Origin: Desulfovibrio sp. JC010
Lineage (GTDB): Bacteria > Desulfobacterota > Desulfovibrionia > Desulfovibrionales > Desulfovibrionaceae
Assembly: GCF_010470675.1 (NCBI RefSeq)
Contig: NZ_VOIQ01000007.1
Span: forward strand, 165,117-229,116
Length of the DNA: 64,000 nucleotides
Direction: 5' to 3'
Of the stretch, positions 34,105 through 43,838 are shown in pieces (the first letter of the stretch is position 1; each line of letters opens with the position of its first letter). Under the pieces are notes generated by a model that saw only the letters and a list, made by a program, of their open reading frames with translations, was not told where the DNA came from and ran no database searches. The position numbers and the translations under genes are program-made.

Positions 34105-34596
34105 ATGTTGATGACCGATCTGCTTTCTAAAGAAGAGTGGAATGATCTTGAGCGAAAAGTACATGAAGACTGGGGTTTTAATGCCAGTGCGTACAATGCT
34201 GACGGATTGACTTTCACCGGTTATAAGAATTTCTGTAATCCATTATGTGCTGAAATTAAATCACACCCGGAGGGCATACAGGCTATCTGTTCCGTGGCTC
34301 ATCAACATATGTCCCAACTGGCCAGAACCTCCGGGAAAACGGTCATTGAAGAATGTGATTCCGGGATGGTCAAGGTCTGTACTCCGGTGATTATTGAAGG
34401 TGAATTTGTAGGTATTGTCGGTGGTTGCGGCAGAGTTCTTGATGATTCAGAAGTCGAAACTTTTACCGTACACAAAGCTATTAATATTGAATTGGAAAGA
34501 GTTGAAAATCTCGCGGACGAGGTTTCTCCTCTCACTATGAAGAAGGCTGAGCAATTAGCTGAGTTTTTGGAGGATTTTGTTAAGAATATTGCTTAA
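34105..34596 (+). CDS. Standalone PocR sensory domain protein
   Basis: A 163-residue protein consisting of little more than one PocR domain (PF10114), which in other proteins senses small hydrocarbon-type ligands. The conserved cysteines are present: C48 in NPLCAEI, C62 in AICSVAH, C84 in EECDSG; extra ones are C44, C92 and C108. H66 and H68 lie close to C62. A metal or redox cofactor is therefore possible (inference). There is no output domain, so it would have to act through a partner or as a soluble sensor. AAGGGG precedes the ATG by six bases. It has its own flanking gaps and a terminator, so it is monocistronic. Confidence 0.85.
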   Translation: MLMTDLLSKEEWNDLERKVHEDWGFNASAYNADGLTFTGYKNFCNPLCAEIKSHPEGIQAICSVAHQHMSQLARTSGKTVIEECDSGMVKVCTPVIIEGEFVGIVGGCGRVLDDSEVETFTVHKAINIELERVENLADEVSPLTMKKAEQLAEFLEDFVKNIA

Positions 34597-34644
34597 CCAA
34601 AAGGACTTCAGGCGTTTTAGAATTTGAAATCTGATCAATGCAAG

Positions 34645-34696
34645 CCGTCCCTATGTGATTCTTAATAGGATTTACGCAGGGACGGTTTAGTTTTTA
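34645..34696 (+). terminator. Probable terminator of the PocR gene
   Basis: CCGTCCCT (34645-34652) pairs with AGGGACGG (34678-34685), with partial pairing of the inner arm, then TTTAGTTTTT. Confidence 0.55.
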
Positions 34697-34835
34697 CCGG
34701 TGCCACTGCAGCATTATTCCCTCTGCTACTTGCGTTTATCTCTTAAAATGATTAGTTCGTAAGCCAAAGACAATTCCCCTACTGCTTAGGATGCTATTCA
34801 GTAGTTATGTAAATCTCAACACAGAGGTTCGGTTC

Positions 34836-36542
34836 ATGTCAGAACATGTAGTTGTCATCGGTGCTGTGGCACTTGGGCCCAAGGCGGCCTGTCGCTTTAA
34901 AAGAATTAGACAGGACGCCCGCGTTACCCTTATCGACAGGGACGAAATTTTCTCCTACGGCGGTTGCGGTATCCCTTACTTTGTTTCCGGCGATGTGTCC
35001 GAAGCCAACCAGCTTCGCACCACAGCTTTCCATATGGTCCGGGACGAGCCGTTTTTCAACGACATCAAGGGCGTGGAAGTGCTTTCTTCCACTGAAGCCA
35101 CCAAGATCGACCGTGAAAACAAGCAGGTTCAGATCAAGAACCTGAAGACCGGCGAAGAAAGCGTGCTTGATTACGACCAGCTCGTAATCGGTACCGGAGC
35201 CACCCCGCGCAAGCTCGGCCTGCCCGGCGAAGATCTTGAGAACGTCTTCTATGTCGGCAACATGCATGACGCTGAAAAAATCAAGGAAGGCATCACCAAG
35301 GGTCAGTACGGCAAGGCTGTTGTGGTCGGTGCCGGATTTATCGGTCTTGAAATGGCTGAAGCGTTCTCCGACATGTGGGGCATTGAAACCACAGTTGTTG
35401 AAATTTTTGACCAGATTCTTCCGCGCATGTGCAGCCCTGTGCTGGCAAAAATGGGCCAGAAACACATGGAAGACGAAGGTGTCTCCTTCAAACTCGGGCA
35501 GACTGTTTCCAGAATTGAAGGTGACGGCAAGGTTGAGAAGGTAATCACCTCCGACGGCGAAGTGGAAGCGGATATCGTAATTATTTCCGCCGGGGTTATC
35601 CCCAATGATAAACTGGCCCGTGAATGCGGTCTGGAATGCAGTGAGCGCGGAGGAATTATGGTTGATGAAACCATGCGTACTTCCGATCCGCTGATCTTTT
35701 CCGGCGGTGACTGCGCCATCATTAAAAATGCTGTTGACGGCTCTCCGCTGTTCCTGCCCATGGGGTCCATGGCCAACAGGCAGGGCCGGGTTATCGGCGG
35801 CAACCTTGCAGGACGCAAGGAGAGTTTCCCCGCTGCAGCAGGATCATGGTGTGTTAAGATTTTTGAGCAGGCCATGTCCGGTACCGGAATGAGCCTCGGT
35901 GCTGCAAAGCAGGCCGGATTCGACGCCGTCAGCGTTATGCTGATCATGGCCGACCGTGCCCACTTCTATCCTGAAAAGGACATGATGACCCTTGAAATGG
36001 TTGTGGATAAAACAACCCGCCGGGTGCTCGGCATTCAGGGGATTTCCGCTGGCGGCGATGCCCTTGTGGGCCGTATCAACGCGGTTGCGGCAATTATGAA
36101 ATATGAACCCAAGATTGAAGATGTAAGCAATCTGGAAGTGGCTTACTCCCCGCCGTTCGCTTCCGCCATGGATGTGCTCAACGCCATTGCCAACATGGCT
36201 GATAACGCTGTTTATGGAATGAACCATGGCAGCGGTCCTGATGCCTTTGCCGAGCTTTGGGCTGATCGTGAAAGCGGCAAGTACTGCTTCCTTGATGTTC
36301 GTGAACATGCCGATGCAGAGCCTTTCCTCGAAAAGTATCCCGAACATTGGCACAACATTCCGCAGGGTGAGATTCCCAAAAGGCATGAAGAGCTTCCCAA
36401 GGATAAAAAGCTGGTGCTGGTCTGCAACACCGGCGGCCGTTCTTACGAAGCCCAGATCATGCTTGATGCCATAGGCTTTGAAGATGTTCATAATACCCAC
36501 GGCGGTATGGCCGTAATCAAGGCTTTCGGCGTGGATATTTAA
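34836..36542 (+). CDS. CoA-disulfide/persulfide reductase-like flavoprotein with rhodanese domain
   Basis: A 568-residue FAD and NAD(P)H-dependent oxidoreductase of the CoA-disulfide reductase type. FAD binds at VVVIGAVALGPKAACRFKR. The active-site cysteine is C44 in YGGCGIPYFVSG. NAD(P)H binding is seen as VVVGAGFIGLEMAEAF, and the second FAD motif as IFSGGDCA. The dimer domain follows, and then a C-terminal rhodanese domain (from about 465) with catalytic C530 in CNTGGRS. Fusions of this kind reduce CoA persulfide or polysulfide, so a role in sulfur or redox metabolism is likely in this organism. I start at ATG 34836; the frame extends to 34791 but without support. It is monocistronic, with a strong terminator. 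Confidence 0.93.
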   Translation: MSEHVVVIGAVALGPKAACRFKRIRQDARVTLIDRDEIFSYGGCGIPYFVSGDVSEANQLRTTAFHMVRDEPFFNDIKGVEVLSSTEATKIDRENKQVQIKNLKTGEESVLDYDQLVIGTGATPRKLGLPGEDLENVFYVGNMHDAEKIKEGITKGQYGKAVVVGAGFIGLEMAEAFSDMWGIETTVVEIFDQILPRMCSPVLAKMGQKHMEDEGVSFKLGQTVSRIEGDGKVEKVITSDGEVEADIVIISAGVIPNDKLARECGLECSERGGIMVDETMRTSDPLIFSGGDCAIIKNAVDGSPLFLPMGSMANRQGRVIGGNLAGRKESFPAAAGSWCVKIFEQAMSGTGMSLGAAKQAGFDAVSVMLIMADRAHFYPEKDMMTLEMVVDKTTRRVLGIQGISAGGDALVGRINAVAAIMKYEPKIEDVSNLEVAYSPPFASAMDVLNAIANMADNAVYGMNHGSGPDAFAELWADRESGKYCFLDVREHADAEPFLEKYPEHWHNIPQGEIPKRHEELPKDKKLVLVCNTGGRSYEAQIMLDAIGFEDVHNTHGGMAVIKAFGVDI

Positions 36543-36564
36543 AATTCGCAAAATGTACAAAAAA

Positions 36565-36598
36565 ACGCCGCTTTTGTTTAAAGAGCGGCGTTTTTTTC
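36565..36598 (+). terminator. Intrinsic terminator of the CoA-disulfide-reductase-like gene
   Basis: ACGCCGCT (36565-36572) pairs with AGCGGCGT (36584-36591) and is followed by seven T. Confidence 0.93.
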
Positions 36599-36779
36599 TT
36601 TTTAAATCAATATGTAATGCTGTTGTGCTTCGCTCGGTTGGTGCTAAATTGAGGGGGGTATTTTTTTTAATTTAGCGTTGCTATGGTTTTTTATTTATTT
36701 TATTGTATGATGTAGAAATTAAAACGTTTGTTGATTTTCTAGCCAAATTAACTATTCATACTGTGCCAAGTGAGGGGAT

Positions 36780-37175
36780 ATGAGGTTTCTAATTATTGAC
36801 GATGACGAAACCGTTCACATGTATTTGAGCAAGCTGCTTTCACCGTATGCCCGCTGTGAAGCTGTGTTCAACGGAAGCGATGCCATTGAGTTGTATAAGA
36901 AGGCCCATGAGGACGACGACCCGTTCGATACTGTCTTTATGGATATTCTGATGCCGGAAATGGACGGCCACGAAGCGACTAAAAAATTACGTGAGATGGA
37001 GCATGAGCTGAAAGTGGATGGGCCGGATGAGTTCAAGCTGGTCATGATCACTTCCCTGAAAGACACGAAAAATGTGAGTCAGGCTTTCTTTAAAGGGTAT
37101 GCCAGCTGCTACATTGTCAAACCGTTTAATAAAGTGCAGGTCATGAATGAACTGCGCGAGAATAATATTCTTTAG
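36780..37175 (+). CDS. Orphan single-domain response regulator
   Basis: A 131-residue receiver domain without output. The acidic pocket is DDD at 7-9, the phosphoacceptor is D55 in FMDILMPEMDG, the threonine lies in MITS, and the lysine in VKPF. It is not the flagellar CheY: it has no DWNMP form and carries a Cys (ASCYIVKPF) near the lysine. No kinase is adjacent. It might be the target of HK1, HK2 or the HPt protein in this window, but this is only a guess. The gene is monocistronic with a terminator 16 bases after the stop. Confidence 0.9.
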   Translation: MRFLIIDDDETVHMYLSKLLSPYARCEAVFNGSDAIELYKKAHEDDDPFDTVFMDILMPEMDGHEATKKLREMEHELKVDGPDEFKLVMITSLKDTKNVSQAFFKGYASCYIVKPFNKVQVMNELRENNIL

Positions 37176-37190
37176 ATTTTGAGAATGCAG

Positions 37191-37218
37191 GGGCCGGGGT
37201 TTTCCCGGCCTTTTTTTT
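37191..37218 (+). terminator. Intrinsic terminator of the orphan receiver gene
   Basis: GGCCGGG (37192-37198) pairs with CCCGGCC (37204-37210), then eight T. Confidence 0.93.
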
Positions 37219-37234
37219 GCCAGGGAGTTGCATC

Positions 37235-37621
37235 ATGTTCAAAAGTAGAGTTTTGGCTGTTTGTCTTGCGCTTTTTATGTGCGTTGCTGTTTCCGGCTGC
37301 GCAGCAGTGGTTCTGGGCGGGGCGGCTGCCGGCGGCACTTATGTGTACATTACCGGTCAGGCCAAACAGAAATTCAATGCTGATCTGGGCAGCACTTTTC
37401 AGGCGGCACTAAAAGGGTGTCAGAGTCTGGGGCTAAAAGTGGAAGAGAAAAAGAAAAGACTCAGCGATGCTTCCATTAAGGCCATAGATGTTGATACAGA
37501 AGTGCATATTGATTTCACTTATGTATCTTCAAAGGTAACTGAGGTTACGGTTCGTTATGGCATACTCGGTGATGAAGCTGCTTCGCGCAGGATTCTTAGT
37601 GCCATTAATAAGAATTTTTAA
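37235..37621 (+). CDS. DUF3568 lipoprotein
   Basis: A 128-residue outer-membrane or periplasmic lipoprotein. The signal peptide ends at the lipobox VSGC; the following AAVVLGGAAAGGTYVYITGQ and the FQAALKGCQSLGLKVE helix match DUF3568, whose function is unknown. The ATG at 37235 has AGGGAG at a suitable distance; the frame extends six codons more upstream, into the previous terminator. The gene is short and solitary between two terminators. Confidence 0.87.
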   Translation: MFKSRVLAVCLALFMCVAVSGCAAVVLGGAAAGGTYVYITGQAKQKFNADLGSTFQAALKGCQSLGLKVEEKKKRLSDASIKAIDVDTEVHIDFTYVSSKVTEVTVRYGILGDEAASRRILSAINKNF

Positions 37622-37647
37622 CTGTTTGGATAATAGCAATCCGTTAA

Positions 37648-37679
37648 GCATCCTGCCCGTGGGGCAGGGTGCTTTTTTT
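37648..37679 (+). terminator. Intrinsic terminator of the DUF3568 gene
   Basis: An 11-base stem (37648-37658 with 37662-37672, one G-U), three-base loop, then seven T. Confidence 0.93.
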
Positions 37680-37770
37680 ATGTCTTCATCCCCCCTTTGC
37701 CGGATGTTTTTTAAGGGGGGGCAGCTGTATTCCATTTTGCGAGAGCGGCAGGAAGGGGGCGGGGATTCAG

Positions 37771-37950
37771 CTAGCTTTTTGTCCTTGCTGAATCCATCTG
37801 GCGAAAATCTGCATTGAGAATGAAGGTGCGGTTGTCCTGAGTGTTCCAGTTTTCAGGCGAAATCATGTACAGTTCATTTTTGTCTTTTATGTTAATAATC
37901 GGGCAGGCCGTGTTTTCCGTTTTTTTAATCGGACGCTTGTTCTGTTTCAT
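37771..37950 (-). CDS. Small basic protein, unknown function
   Basis: A 59-residue ORF starting MKQNKRPIKKTENT and ending FRQMDSARTKS. GGAGG lies five bases before the ATG, a nearly perfect ribosome-binding site, which is the main reason to list it. It is hydrophilic and has one cysteine. The frame is open for 23 codons further upstream, to 38019, but has no better start. The surrounding sequence is AT-rich and no terminator is obvious beyond the stop. I know no family. It could be a small cytoplasmic protein; Northern or proteomic data would decide. Confidence 0.5.
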   Translation of the reverse strand: MKQNKRPIKKTENTACPIINIKDKNELYMISPENWNTQDNRTFILNADFRQMDSARTKS

Positions 37951-38152
37951 GGCTTCCTCCATTGGTTGCAGTGAGGTTGTTCCTAGTAAGAAGATAACCT
38001 CTGCAGACAAACAAAACAATGGCTCTGATGAAAAAAAATGGATAAAACCTGAATCGTCCCGGATTAACAGAGTATTTTTATTTTTCGTATATCTGACTAA
38101 AATATTTAGCTAAAATCAAATAGTGTGATTTTAATTATACGGAATTTAACGA

Positions 38153-39208
38153 CTAATTTTCTTTTCCGCGTGTAAGTTCAAAAAGTGAGAGGATTGTGTG
38201 CTGTACAGGTGAGAAATTGTCGTCGGAAATGATATAAATCCATATGTTAGCATTCGTGCCGAGGACAGCGTCCAGACCTTCGTAATTATCGCGCGGTATG
38301 GGCGGATTCAGTTCACAAAACAGCTTCGGGCTGAGAATCGTACCTTTTCTGATCAGGCCTTTTTCAATGGTGCTGAGCCTGATTCCGAGAGTTCCGGGAC
38401 CGTTGTATCTGCGTTCCAGAATGAGGATTTTACCGTACGGAAGGCAGGCTGCGGAGGTGGGGCGAAAGCTTGAATCACGTTTGTATCGGAAAGTTGTCCA
38501 CTTTCCGTTTTTCATCAGGGCTGCTGCGGAATACGAGCCTGCCGAATCATCACCTTCAGTGAGGATGAACAGACTTTGGTCCGGGAGCAGGGCCATGCTT
38601 TCGATGCCCCCGTTGAGCGGTGATTTTTTGATCTGTTCCGGCAGGGGAAGCGGAGTGGCTTTGCCGGAAAGGTCCAGAATTTTACCTGAGTTATAGCTGT
38701 TGATGCGGTGGACTCTTTCAAAAGCTACAAGGTAGCCGGATTCCGTGGAGCTGTCCGGGCTCTGGTCCGGAGTGCGACACAGTGCTTCGGCATCACCGTT
38801 GTATTTTATGGCAAAGGTTTTGCCCTCGCTGTTGAGCAGTTGTCCCAGTTCTGCTTTGCGCTCAACCCCCTTGAGGAAGCCGGAGGAGGTGTATTGCAGT
38901 TTTCCTTTAAGCCAGAATCCCATGTCTGATACAGCCAGAAATGATTTGCGGTCGGTGCTTACCAGCAGGTCGGAGAATCCTCCGAAAGCCGGATGCGGGC
39001 TGTTCAGCAGCAGTGAACCCCGGTATTTCAAATGAGGGTGGGACAGTGTTGTATTATTTTCTTCCGGCCCCAATTGCTCGCTGACAAGCACTATCTCCAC
39101 AGGGTTAACCTGCGGCTGGGCAGGATTGTCCAATTTGCTGGAGGCTCCGAACAGGAAAGAGATCGGTGTGCTGCAAAGGATCAGAATAAAGAGCAAAATT
39201 TTTTTCAT
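38153..39208 (-). CDS. Exported esterase/phytase-like beta-propeller protein
   Basis: A 351-residue secreted protein with a Sec signal peptide (MKKILLFILILCSTPISFLFGAS). The body has the pattern of the esterase-like activity of phytase domain (PF13449): GGFSDLLVSTDRKSFLAVSDMGFW, AEALCRTPD, GIESMALLPDQSLFILTEGD, YGKILILERRYN and DNYEGLDAVL near the end. Members hydrolyse phosphate or other esters in some cases, but most are uncharacterised. The catalytic residues cannot be fixed here. The gene is divergent from the kinase gene at 39391 and has no operon partner. Confidence 0.8.
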   Translation of the reverse strand: MKKILLFILILCSTPISFLFGASSKLDNPAQPQVNPVEIVLVSEQLGPEENNTTLSHPHLKYRGSLLLNSPHPAFGGFSDLLVSTDRKSFLAVSDMGFWLKGKLQYTSSGFLKGVERKAELGQLLNSEGKTFAIKYNGDAEALCRTPDQSPDSSTESGYLVAFERVHRINSYNSGKILDLSGKATPLPLPEQIKKSPLNGGIESMALLPDQSLFILTEGDDSAGSYSAAALMKNGKWTTFRYKRDSSFRPTSAACLPYGKILILERRYNGPGTLGIRLSTIEKGLIRKGTILSPKLFCELNPPIPRDNYEGLDAVLGTNANIWIYIISDDNFSPVQHTILSLFELTRGKEN

Positions 39209-39390
39209 TTTATTTCCTGAAAATGGATTTTTTAAATTATAACTGGTTCTGATTGCGACAAAATGTATTAATTGCGGTACGTTTCTTGTATATCGTAAAA
39301 GTTGAGCAGGGCGGCTGTTCCCGGAAAAAATCGGGGCTGTGCCGACAGCGAACCTGTGCTACATTGCATATAAACCGGAGTGAATGGAAA

Positions 39391-42051
39391 GTGAAACAGT
39401 TAATTGCTGTAACTCTTCTTATTTTAAGCATATTGTTTTCATCTGCCGCCATGGCGGAAAGCGAAAAACGGAATGTTCTCTACCTGAACTCGTATCAGAA
39501 CGGCTACAAGTGGTCCGATGATATTTTGGAAGGGGTCCGTGATTTCTTCAATGAAAGCGGGATGAATATCGACCTGCATATTGAATACATGGATACCAAA
39601 CGGTTCAAGGATGAAGAGTTCATGGAAATTCTGCATTCCTACTATGTGTTTAAGTATCAGAAATATAAATTCTCAGCCATTGTTGTGTCTGACAACAACG
39701 CCCTTAATTTCATGCTCCGTTACCGGGAAACTTTTTTTCCTGACGTTCCGGTCATTTTCTGCGGTATCAATGACTTCCGTCCGGAGTTGATCGCCGGGCT
39801 GGATAAGTACTGCGGGGTTCTTGAGAACCCGGATATCAAAGATAATATTGAACTCGCGCTTAAGATTAATCCGAATCTGCATAAGGTTGTGGTGGTTGGT
39901 GACCAGTCGGTAACCTCACAGGCTATCAGGGAACAGATTAAAAAGGCAGAACCCCTTTTCAGGGGGGTGCTGAATTTTGAATACTGGAACGATATGCCGC
40001 TGGTTGACCTGCTGGCCCGCTCGCGGACAATGACCAAAGATGAAATCCTTTTGTTTACCCCGTTTTATAAGGGGGCGCACGGCGAACTTTTTTCTTCTGA
40101 AGAAGTGCTGAGTATTATTTACCAGAATTCCCCGGTCATGATTTTCAGTGTCTGGGAATTTCTGCTCGGCCACGGTATTGTGGGCGGTAAACTGCTTTCC
40201 GGTACAGATCAGGGCCGCAAGGCTGCGGAAATGGCCCTGCATGTACTCAAGACCGGAAAGATGCCGAAACAGAGGGTTATCAAGGCCACCAATGAATATT
40301 ATATGTTTGATTATAATGTCTTGGAAAGATTTAAGATCAATAGTGATCTGCTCCCGGATGACAGCGTTATAATCAACGAACCGGACTACTTCTATAAACT
40401 GGACAAGCAGGTTTTCTGGACCATCATCGTTTCCATACTCGGATTGAGTATGATTCTGGTCATGCTGATAATTTCCATCCTTCAGCGGCGCAAGGTTGAA
40501 AAGCGCATCAAGGCCCAGCTTTCATTTCAGGAAATCCTTATGGATACCATCCCGCTTTTGATCTGCTGGAAGGATAAGAAACAGCAGTATCTGGGGGCCA
40601 ACCATTCATTTACTGACTTTTTCGGGCTGGGTTCCCCGTGGTCGCTGGTGGGGCTGACTGACTCCGAGATTGAGGTGCATAAAAGGTTTGCAGAGCAGGC
40701 TGCGGTCTGGGATAAGAAAGTGCTCCAGACTGGCAAGCCGCGTATGGGTATTAACTGGTCCCTGATCCGGGACGGTGAGGAGCCGGTCTGGCTGGAGATC
40801 AACAAGGTTCCCCTTTACAATGAAAAAGGGGCGGTAGTGGGCACACTTTCAACTGCTGAAGACGTGACCCGTAAAGTCAACCTTGAAAAACAGCTTCTGC
40901 AATCGCAGAAAATGGAAGCTATCGGTACCCTTGCAGGTGGAATTGCCCACGATTTCAATAATATCCTGACCTCGATCATGAACTCGGTGGAGCTTGCTTT
41001 GAGCGATATCGAGGAAGGAACCCTGACCTATAAGGACCTTGACCGGGCCATTAAGGCTGCCCAGCGCGGAAGCCGGGTGGTTAAGCAGATTCTGACCTTC
41101 AGCCGTCCCTCGCAGGAAGGGTTCAAGGCAACTGCTATCGGTGAGGTGGTCAAGGAGACCGTAGATTTTATTAAAGCTTCCCTGCCGCGCAATATTCGGG
41201 TATCAGCCAATGTCCCGGAAGGCGCGCCGCTGGTTATGGCCGACCCGACCCAGATTCATCAGGTGATCATGAACCTGTGTACCAATTCCTTTCATTCCCT
41301 GAAAGGGCGGGGCGGCAATATTGATGTTACCCTGACCACCGTGGAAGTTGAAGATGAGCAGGCCCAGTTCATGCGGGTTGCGCCCGGAGTTTACCTGCGT
41401 CTGGAAATTACTGACAATGGTCCGGGGATTCCGGTGGAAATTCTGGATAAGATTTTTGATCCTTTCTTTACCACCAAAGGCAAGGCTGAAGGAACAGGGC
41501 TGGGGCTTGCCGTTGTGCACGGGCTGATCAAAGGGCATGGCGGCGGCATCTCGGTCAGCAGTACTCCGGATGTGAGGACCTGTTTTGAAATTTTCCTTCC
41601 GGTGCAGGGCCAGCTGCGTGATGTTGTGCGCAAGAGTTACGGTGCCTTGCCCATGGGGCAGGAAAATATTCTCTTTGTTGAGGATGATGAAGACCAGCTG
41701 GAAACCACGCCGCGTATTCTGGAAAGTCTGGGTTATGAAGTGACGGCCCTTGCTTCTCCGGAAAAAGCGTTTAGCTTGATTGTAGATGAGCCCGGACGAT
41801 TTGATTTGATGATAACTGACTACGACATGCCGCATACCAACGGGCTGGAACTGGCCCGCATGGTGCAGGATGTGGCCCCGGAGCTGCCGATTCTTGTTGT
41901 TTCCGGCAGACGCAATGTGCTCAGTTACGTGTCGGATTCTGAATATGATGTTAAGAGTGTCAGGAGAGTTCTGATGAAGCCGTATAATAAAAATGTGATC
42001 GCTGACGCAATTCGAGAAGTTCTTTCTTCTACGGAGAACATAAATGGGTAG
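39391..42051 (+). CDS. Hybrid sensor histidine kinase with fused ABC_sub_bind sensor domain
   Basis: An 886-residue kinase next to the lactate genes. It has a signal peptide or anchor (3-19), a periplasmic ABC_sub_bind-type domain (about 26-330, with [18 protein letters not shown] and [14 protein letters not shown]), a transmembrane helix (about 342-364), PAS (about 375-495), phosphoacceptor H520 in [11 protein letters not shown], an ATPase domain, and a C-terminal receiver with [10 protein letters not shown] start at the GTG 39391, which gives the signal peptide; upstream GGAG is about ten bases away. The stop overlaps the sigma-54 regulator ATG by eight bases. In D. vulgaris the homologous pair lies at the same place upstream of the lactate operon (from memory). 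The ligand is probably lactate or a related acid (inference). Confidence 0.92.
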   Translation: MKQLIAVTLLILSILFSSAAMAESEKRNVLYLNSYQNGYKWSDDILEGVRDFFNESGMNIDLHIEYMDTKRFKDEEFMEILHSYYVFKYQKYKFSAIVVSDNNALNFMLRYRETFFPDVPVIFCGINDFRPELIAGLDKYCGVLENPDIKDNIELALKINPNLHKVVVVGDQSVTSQAIREQIKKAEPLFRGVLNFEYWNDMPLVDLLARSRTMTKDEILLFTPFYKGAHGELFSSEEVLSIIYQNSPVMIFSVWEFLLGHGIVGGKLLSGTDQGRKAAEMALHVLKTGKMPKQRVIKATNEYYMFDYNVLERFKINSDLLPDDSVIINEPDYFYKLDKQVFWTIIVSILGLSMILVMLIISILQRRKVEKRIKAQLSFQEILMDTIPLLICWKDKKQQYLGANHSFTDFFGLGSPWSLVGLTDSEIEVHKRFAEQAAVWDKKVLQTGKPRMGINWSLIRDGEEPVWLEINKVPLYNEKGAVVGTLSTAEDVTRKVNLEKQLLQSQKMEAIGTLAGGIAHDFNNILTSIMNSVELALSDIEEGTLTYKDLDRAIKAAQRGSRVVKQILTFSRPSQEGFKATAIGEVVKETVDFIKASLPRNIRVSANVPEGAPLVMADPTQIHQVIMNLCTNSFHSLKGRGGNIDVTLTTVEVEDEQAQFMRVAPGVYLRLEITDNGPGIPVEILDKIFDPFFTTKGKAEGTGLGLAVVHGLIKGHGGGISVSSTPDVRTCFEIFLPVQGQLRDVVRKSYGALPMGQENILFVEDDEDQLETTPRILESLGYEVTALASPEKAFSLIVDEPGRFDLMITDYDMPHTNGLELARMVQDVAPELPILVVSGRRNVLSYVSDSEYDVKSVRRVLMKPYNKNVIADAIREVLSSTENING

Positions 42052-43534
42052 AATTCTGATTATTGATGATGATGTTCAGGTATGCGAGACAATTGAAAGC
42101 CTTATCGCCCGGACCGGGCATGAGGCTGTCAGTTCCTACAATCTGAAAGACGGGCTTGCCAAGGTTAAGGCCGCTGATTTTGATCTTGTGTTTCTTGATA
42201 TCTCTCTGCCGGACGGCAACGGGCTGGATTATCTGCAGCAGGTAAAGGATTCCTCCGGTAAGCCGGAGGTAATTATCCTGACCGGAAAAGGAGATGCCGA
42301 CGGGGCCGAACTGGCTATTCAGGGCGGCGCGTGGGATTTTCTGGTCAAGCCTTCTTCGGTTAAGCAGATTACCCTGTCCATGCGCCGGGCGTTGGAATTT
42401 CATAATGAAAAGCAGAACAAGGCCCAGTGTGTGGCCCTGAATCTCGATAATATTGTGGGTAAAAGTGCCGAGATCAAAGGTTGTTATGATCTGGTGGCCC
42501 ATGCTTCAGGTTCGGATGCCAACGTGCTGGTCAACGGTGAGACCGGAACAGGGAAAGAGCTTTTCGCCCAGACCATTCATGAGAATTCAAGACGGGCCGA
42601 CAATAATTTTGTTGTGGTTGACTGTGCCTCCCTGACCGAAACTCTGGTGGAATCCACTCTTTTCGGGCACAAGCGCGGTTCTTTTACCGGAGCGCAGGCC
42701 GACCGCAAGGGGTTGATCCCGCTGGCGGACAAGGGAACCCTGTTTCTCGATGAAGTGGGGGAGATGCCTCTTGCTGTGCAGAAGTCCTTTTTGCGAGTGC
42801 TTCAGGAGCGTACTTACCGTCCGGTGGGTGAGAACCGGGAGTTCAAGTCTGATTTCAGGCTCATAGCGGCCACCAACCGTGATCTTGAAGCCATGGTAGC
42901 CCGCGGCGAGTTCCGGCAGGACCTGCTTTACCGCATCCAGACCATTCATATCTACCTCCCGGCCCTGCGCGACAGGGGAGGGGATATCCGTGAGCTGACC
43001 TCCTTTCATCTTTCGCGTTTAAGCGCGCAGTACGGGGTTCCGCCCAAGGTTGCCAACTCAGATTTTTATGATGTGCTGGAGAATTACGACTGGCCGGGCA
43101 ATGTTCGCCAGCTGTTTAATATCGTAGAGCAGGCTTTTGTTGCTGCCGGGTCCGGCAATACCATTTATGCCATGCATCTTTCCGATGCCCTGCGTATCAA
43201 GATGGCTAAATCCAATTTAAAAAAGAGCGGCAGCCATGCTGTTCAGCTGGAAAAGTCCGCTCCGCAGCCTGCAGCCGAGTTAAAGCAGAACTTGGTGTCT
43301 GAAAAAAAGGACTCGTTGAAATTGAATCAAGATTCAGTGTTTGATACTGTGGTATCTGACATTCTTGCAGATGAATTGCCGCCGCTAAAAGTTTTCAAGG
43401 GTATGGCTGAGAAAAAATACCTTGAAGAACTGCTCCTGCGACATCCCGGAGAGACTGCATATATCTTAAAAATATCAGGTCTTTCCCGCTCCCATTTCTA
43501 TGCTCTGCTTAAAAAGCACGGGATAAATGATTAG
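42044..43534 (+). CDS. Sigma-54-dependent response regulator of the lactate cluster
   Basis: A 496-residue enhancer-binding activator. The receiver domain has D52 as phosphoacceptor (FLDISLPDG). The AAA+ domain has Walker A GETGTGKE (165-172) and GSFTGA (212-217), a form of the sigma-54 contact loop GAFTGA in which Ala is replaced by Ser. A C-terminal helix-turn-helix ends with SGLSRSHFYALLKKHGIN. A low-complexity linker (about 395-445) separates the two. It is translationally coupled to the kinase. A sigma-54 promoter with an upstream inverted repeat lies between this gene and por, so por and the following genes are its probable targets. Confidence 0.94.
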   Translation: MGRILIIDDDVQVCETIESLIARTGHEAVSSYNLKDGLAKVKAADFDLVFLDISLPDGNGLDYLQQVKDSSGKPEVIILTGKGDADGAELAIQGGAWDFLVKPSSVKQITLSMRRALEFHNEKQNKAQCVALNLDNIVGKSAEIKGCYDLVAHASGSDANVLVNGETGTGKELFAQTIHENSRRADNNFVVVDCASLTETLVESTLFGHKRGSFTGAQADRKGLIPLADKGTLFLDEVGEMPLAVQKSFLRVLQERTYRPVGENREFKSDFRLIAATNRDLEAMVARGEFRQDLLYRIQTIHIYLPALRDRGGDIRELTSFHLSRLSAQYGVPPKVANSDFYDVLENYDWPGNVRQLFNIVEQAFVAAGSGNTIYAMHLSDALRIKMAKSNLKKSGSHAVQLEKSAPQPAAELKQNLVSEKKDSLKLNQDSVFDTVVSDILADELPPLKVFKGMAEKKYLEELLLRHPGETAYILKISGLSRSHFYALLKKHGIND

Positions 43535-43610
43535 GGCAAGTGAGTACCTGTTGTAACTTGTTTGGGTTAAAATAATCATTGAATAACTGTTCAGTCTGGT
43601 TTTTAAGACT

Positions 43611-43648
43611 AAGCCTTGTCTTTTTTTGAAGACAGGGCTTTTTTTTGT
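43611..43648 (+). terminator. Intrinsic terminator of the kinase/regulator operon
   Basis: AAGCCTTGTCT (43611-43621) pairs with AGACAGGGCTT (43630-43640) with one G-U pair, and a long T-run follows. It opens the 432-base gap before por, which otherwise holds the regulatory elements listed next. Confidence 0.92.
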
Positions 43649-43710
43649 GTGTTCAGAACTGAAATCCTTAGCCTGCGGGCTTTTGGGGCCCGTTTACATT
43701 TCGGCAACGG

Positions 43711-43751
43711 GAAAATTAAGAGTTTGAGGCAGGTGATTTGTCTTAATTTTC
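43711..43751 (+). promoter_or_regulatory. Inverted repeat upstream of the por promoter (candidate activator site)
   Basis: GAAAATTAAGA (43711-43721) is repeated perfectly in reverse complement at 43741-43751, with 19 bases between. The centres are 30 bases apart, close to three helical turns, and lie about 120-160 bases upstream of the expected start, the usual place for an enhancer of a sigma-54 activator. Confidence 0.55.
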
Positions 43752-43838
43752 GGACTGAGTGGAGTGAATACCCTTCTCAATTAGAGTTGTTTGAATGTAA
43801 CCGGCTGATTCTGCTTGTGTTTATGGCTTAAAACAGTC

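Noticed and set aside
39290..39390. Possible riboswitch before the hybrid kinase
   Set aside because: Several G/C-rich arms are present but I could not fit any known riboswitch consensus.
43642..43831. 71-codon + strand frame between the regulator and por
   Set aside because: It spans the terminator and the inverted repeat, has no ribosome-binding site and no recognisable content.
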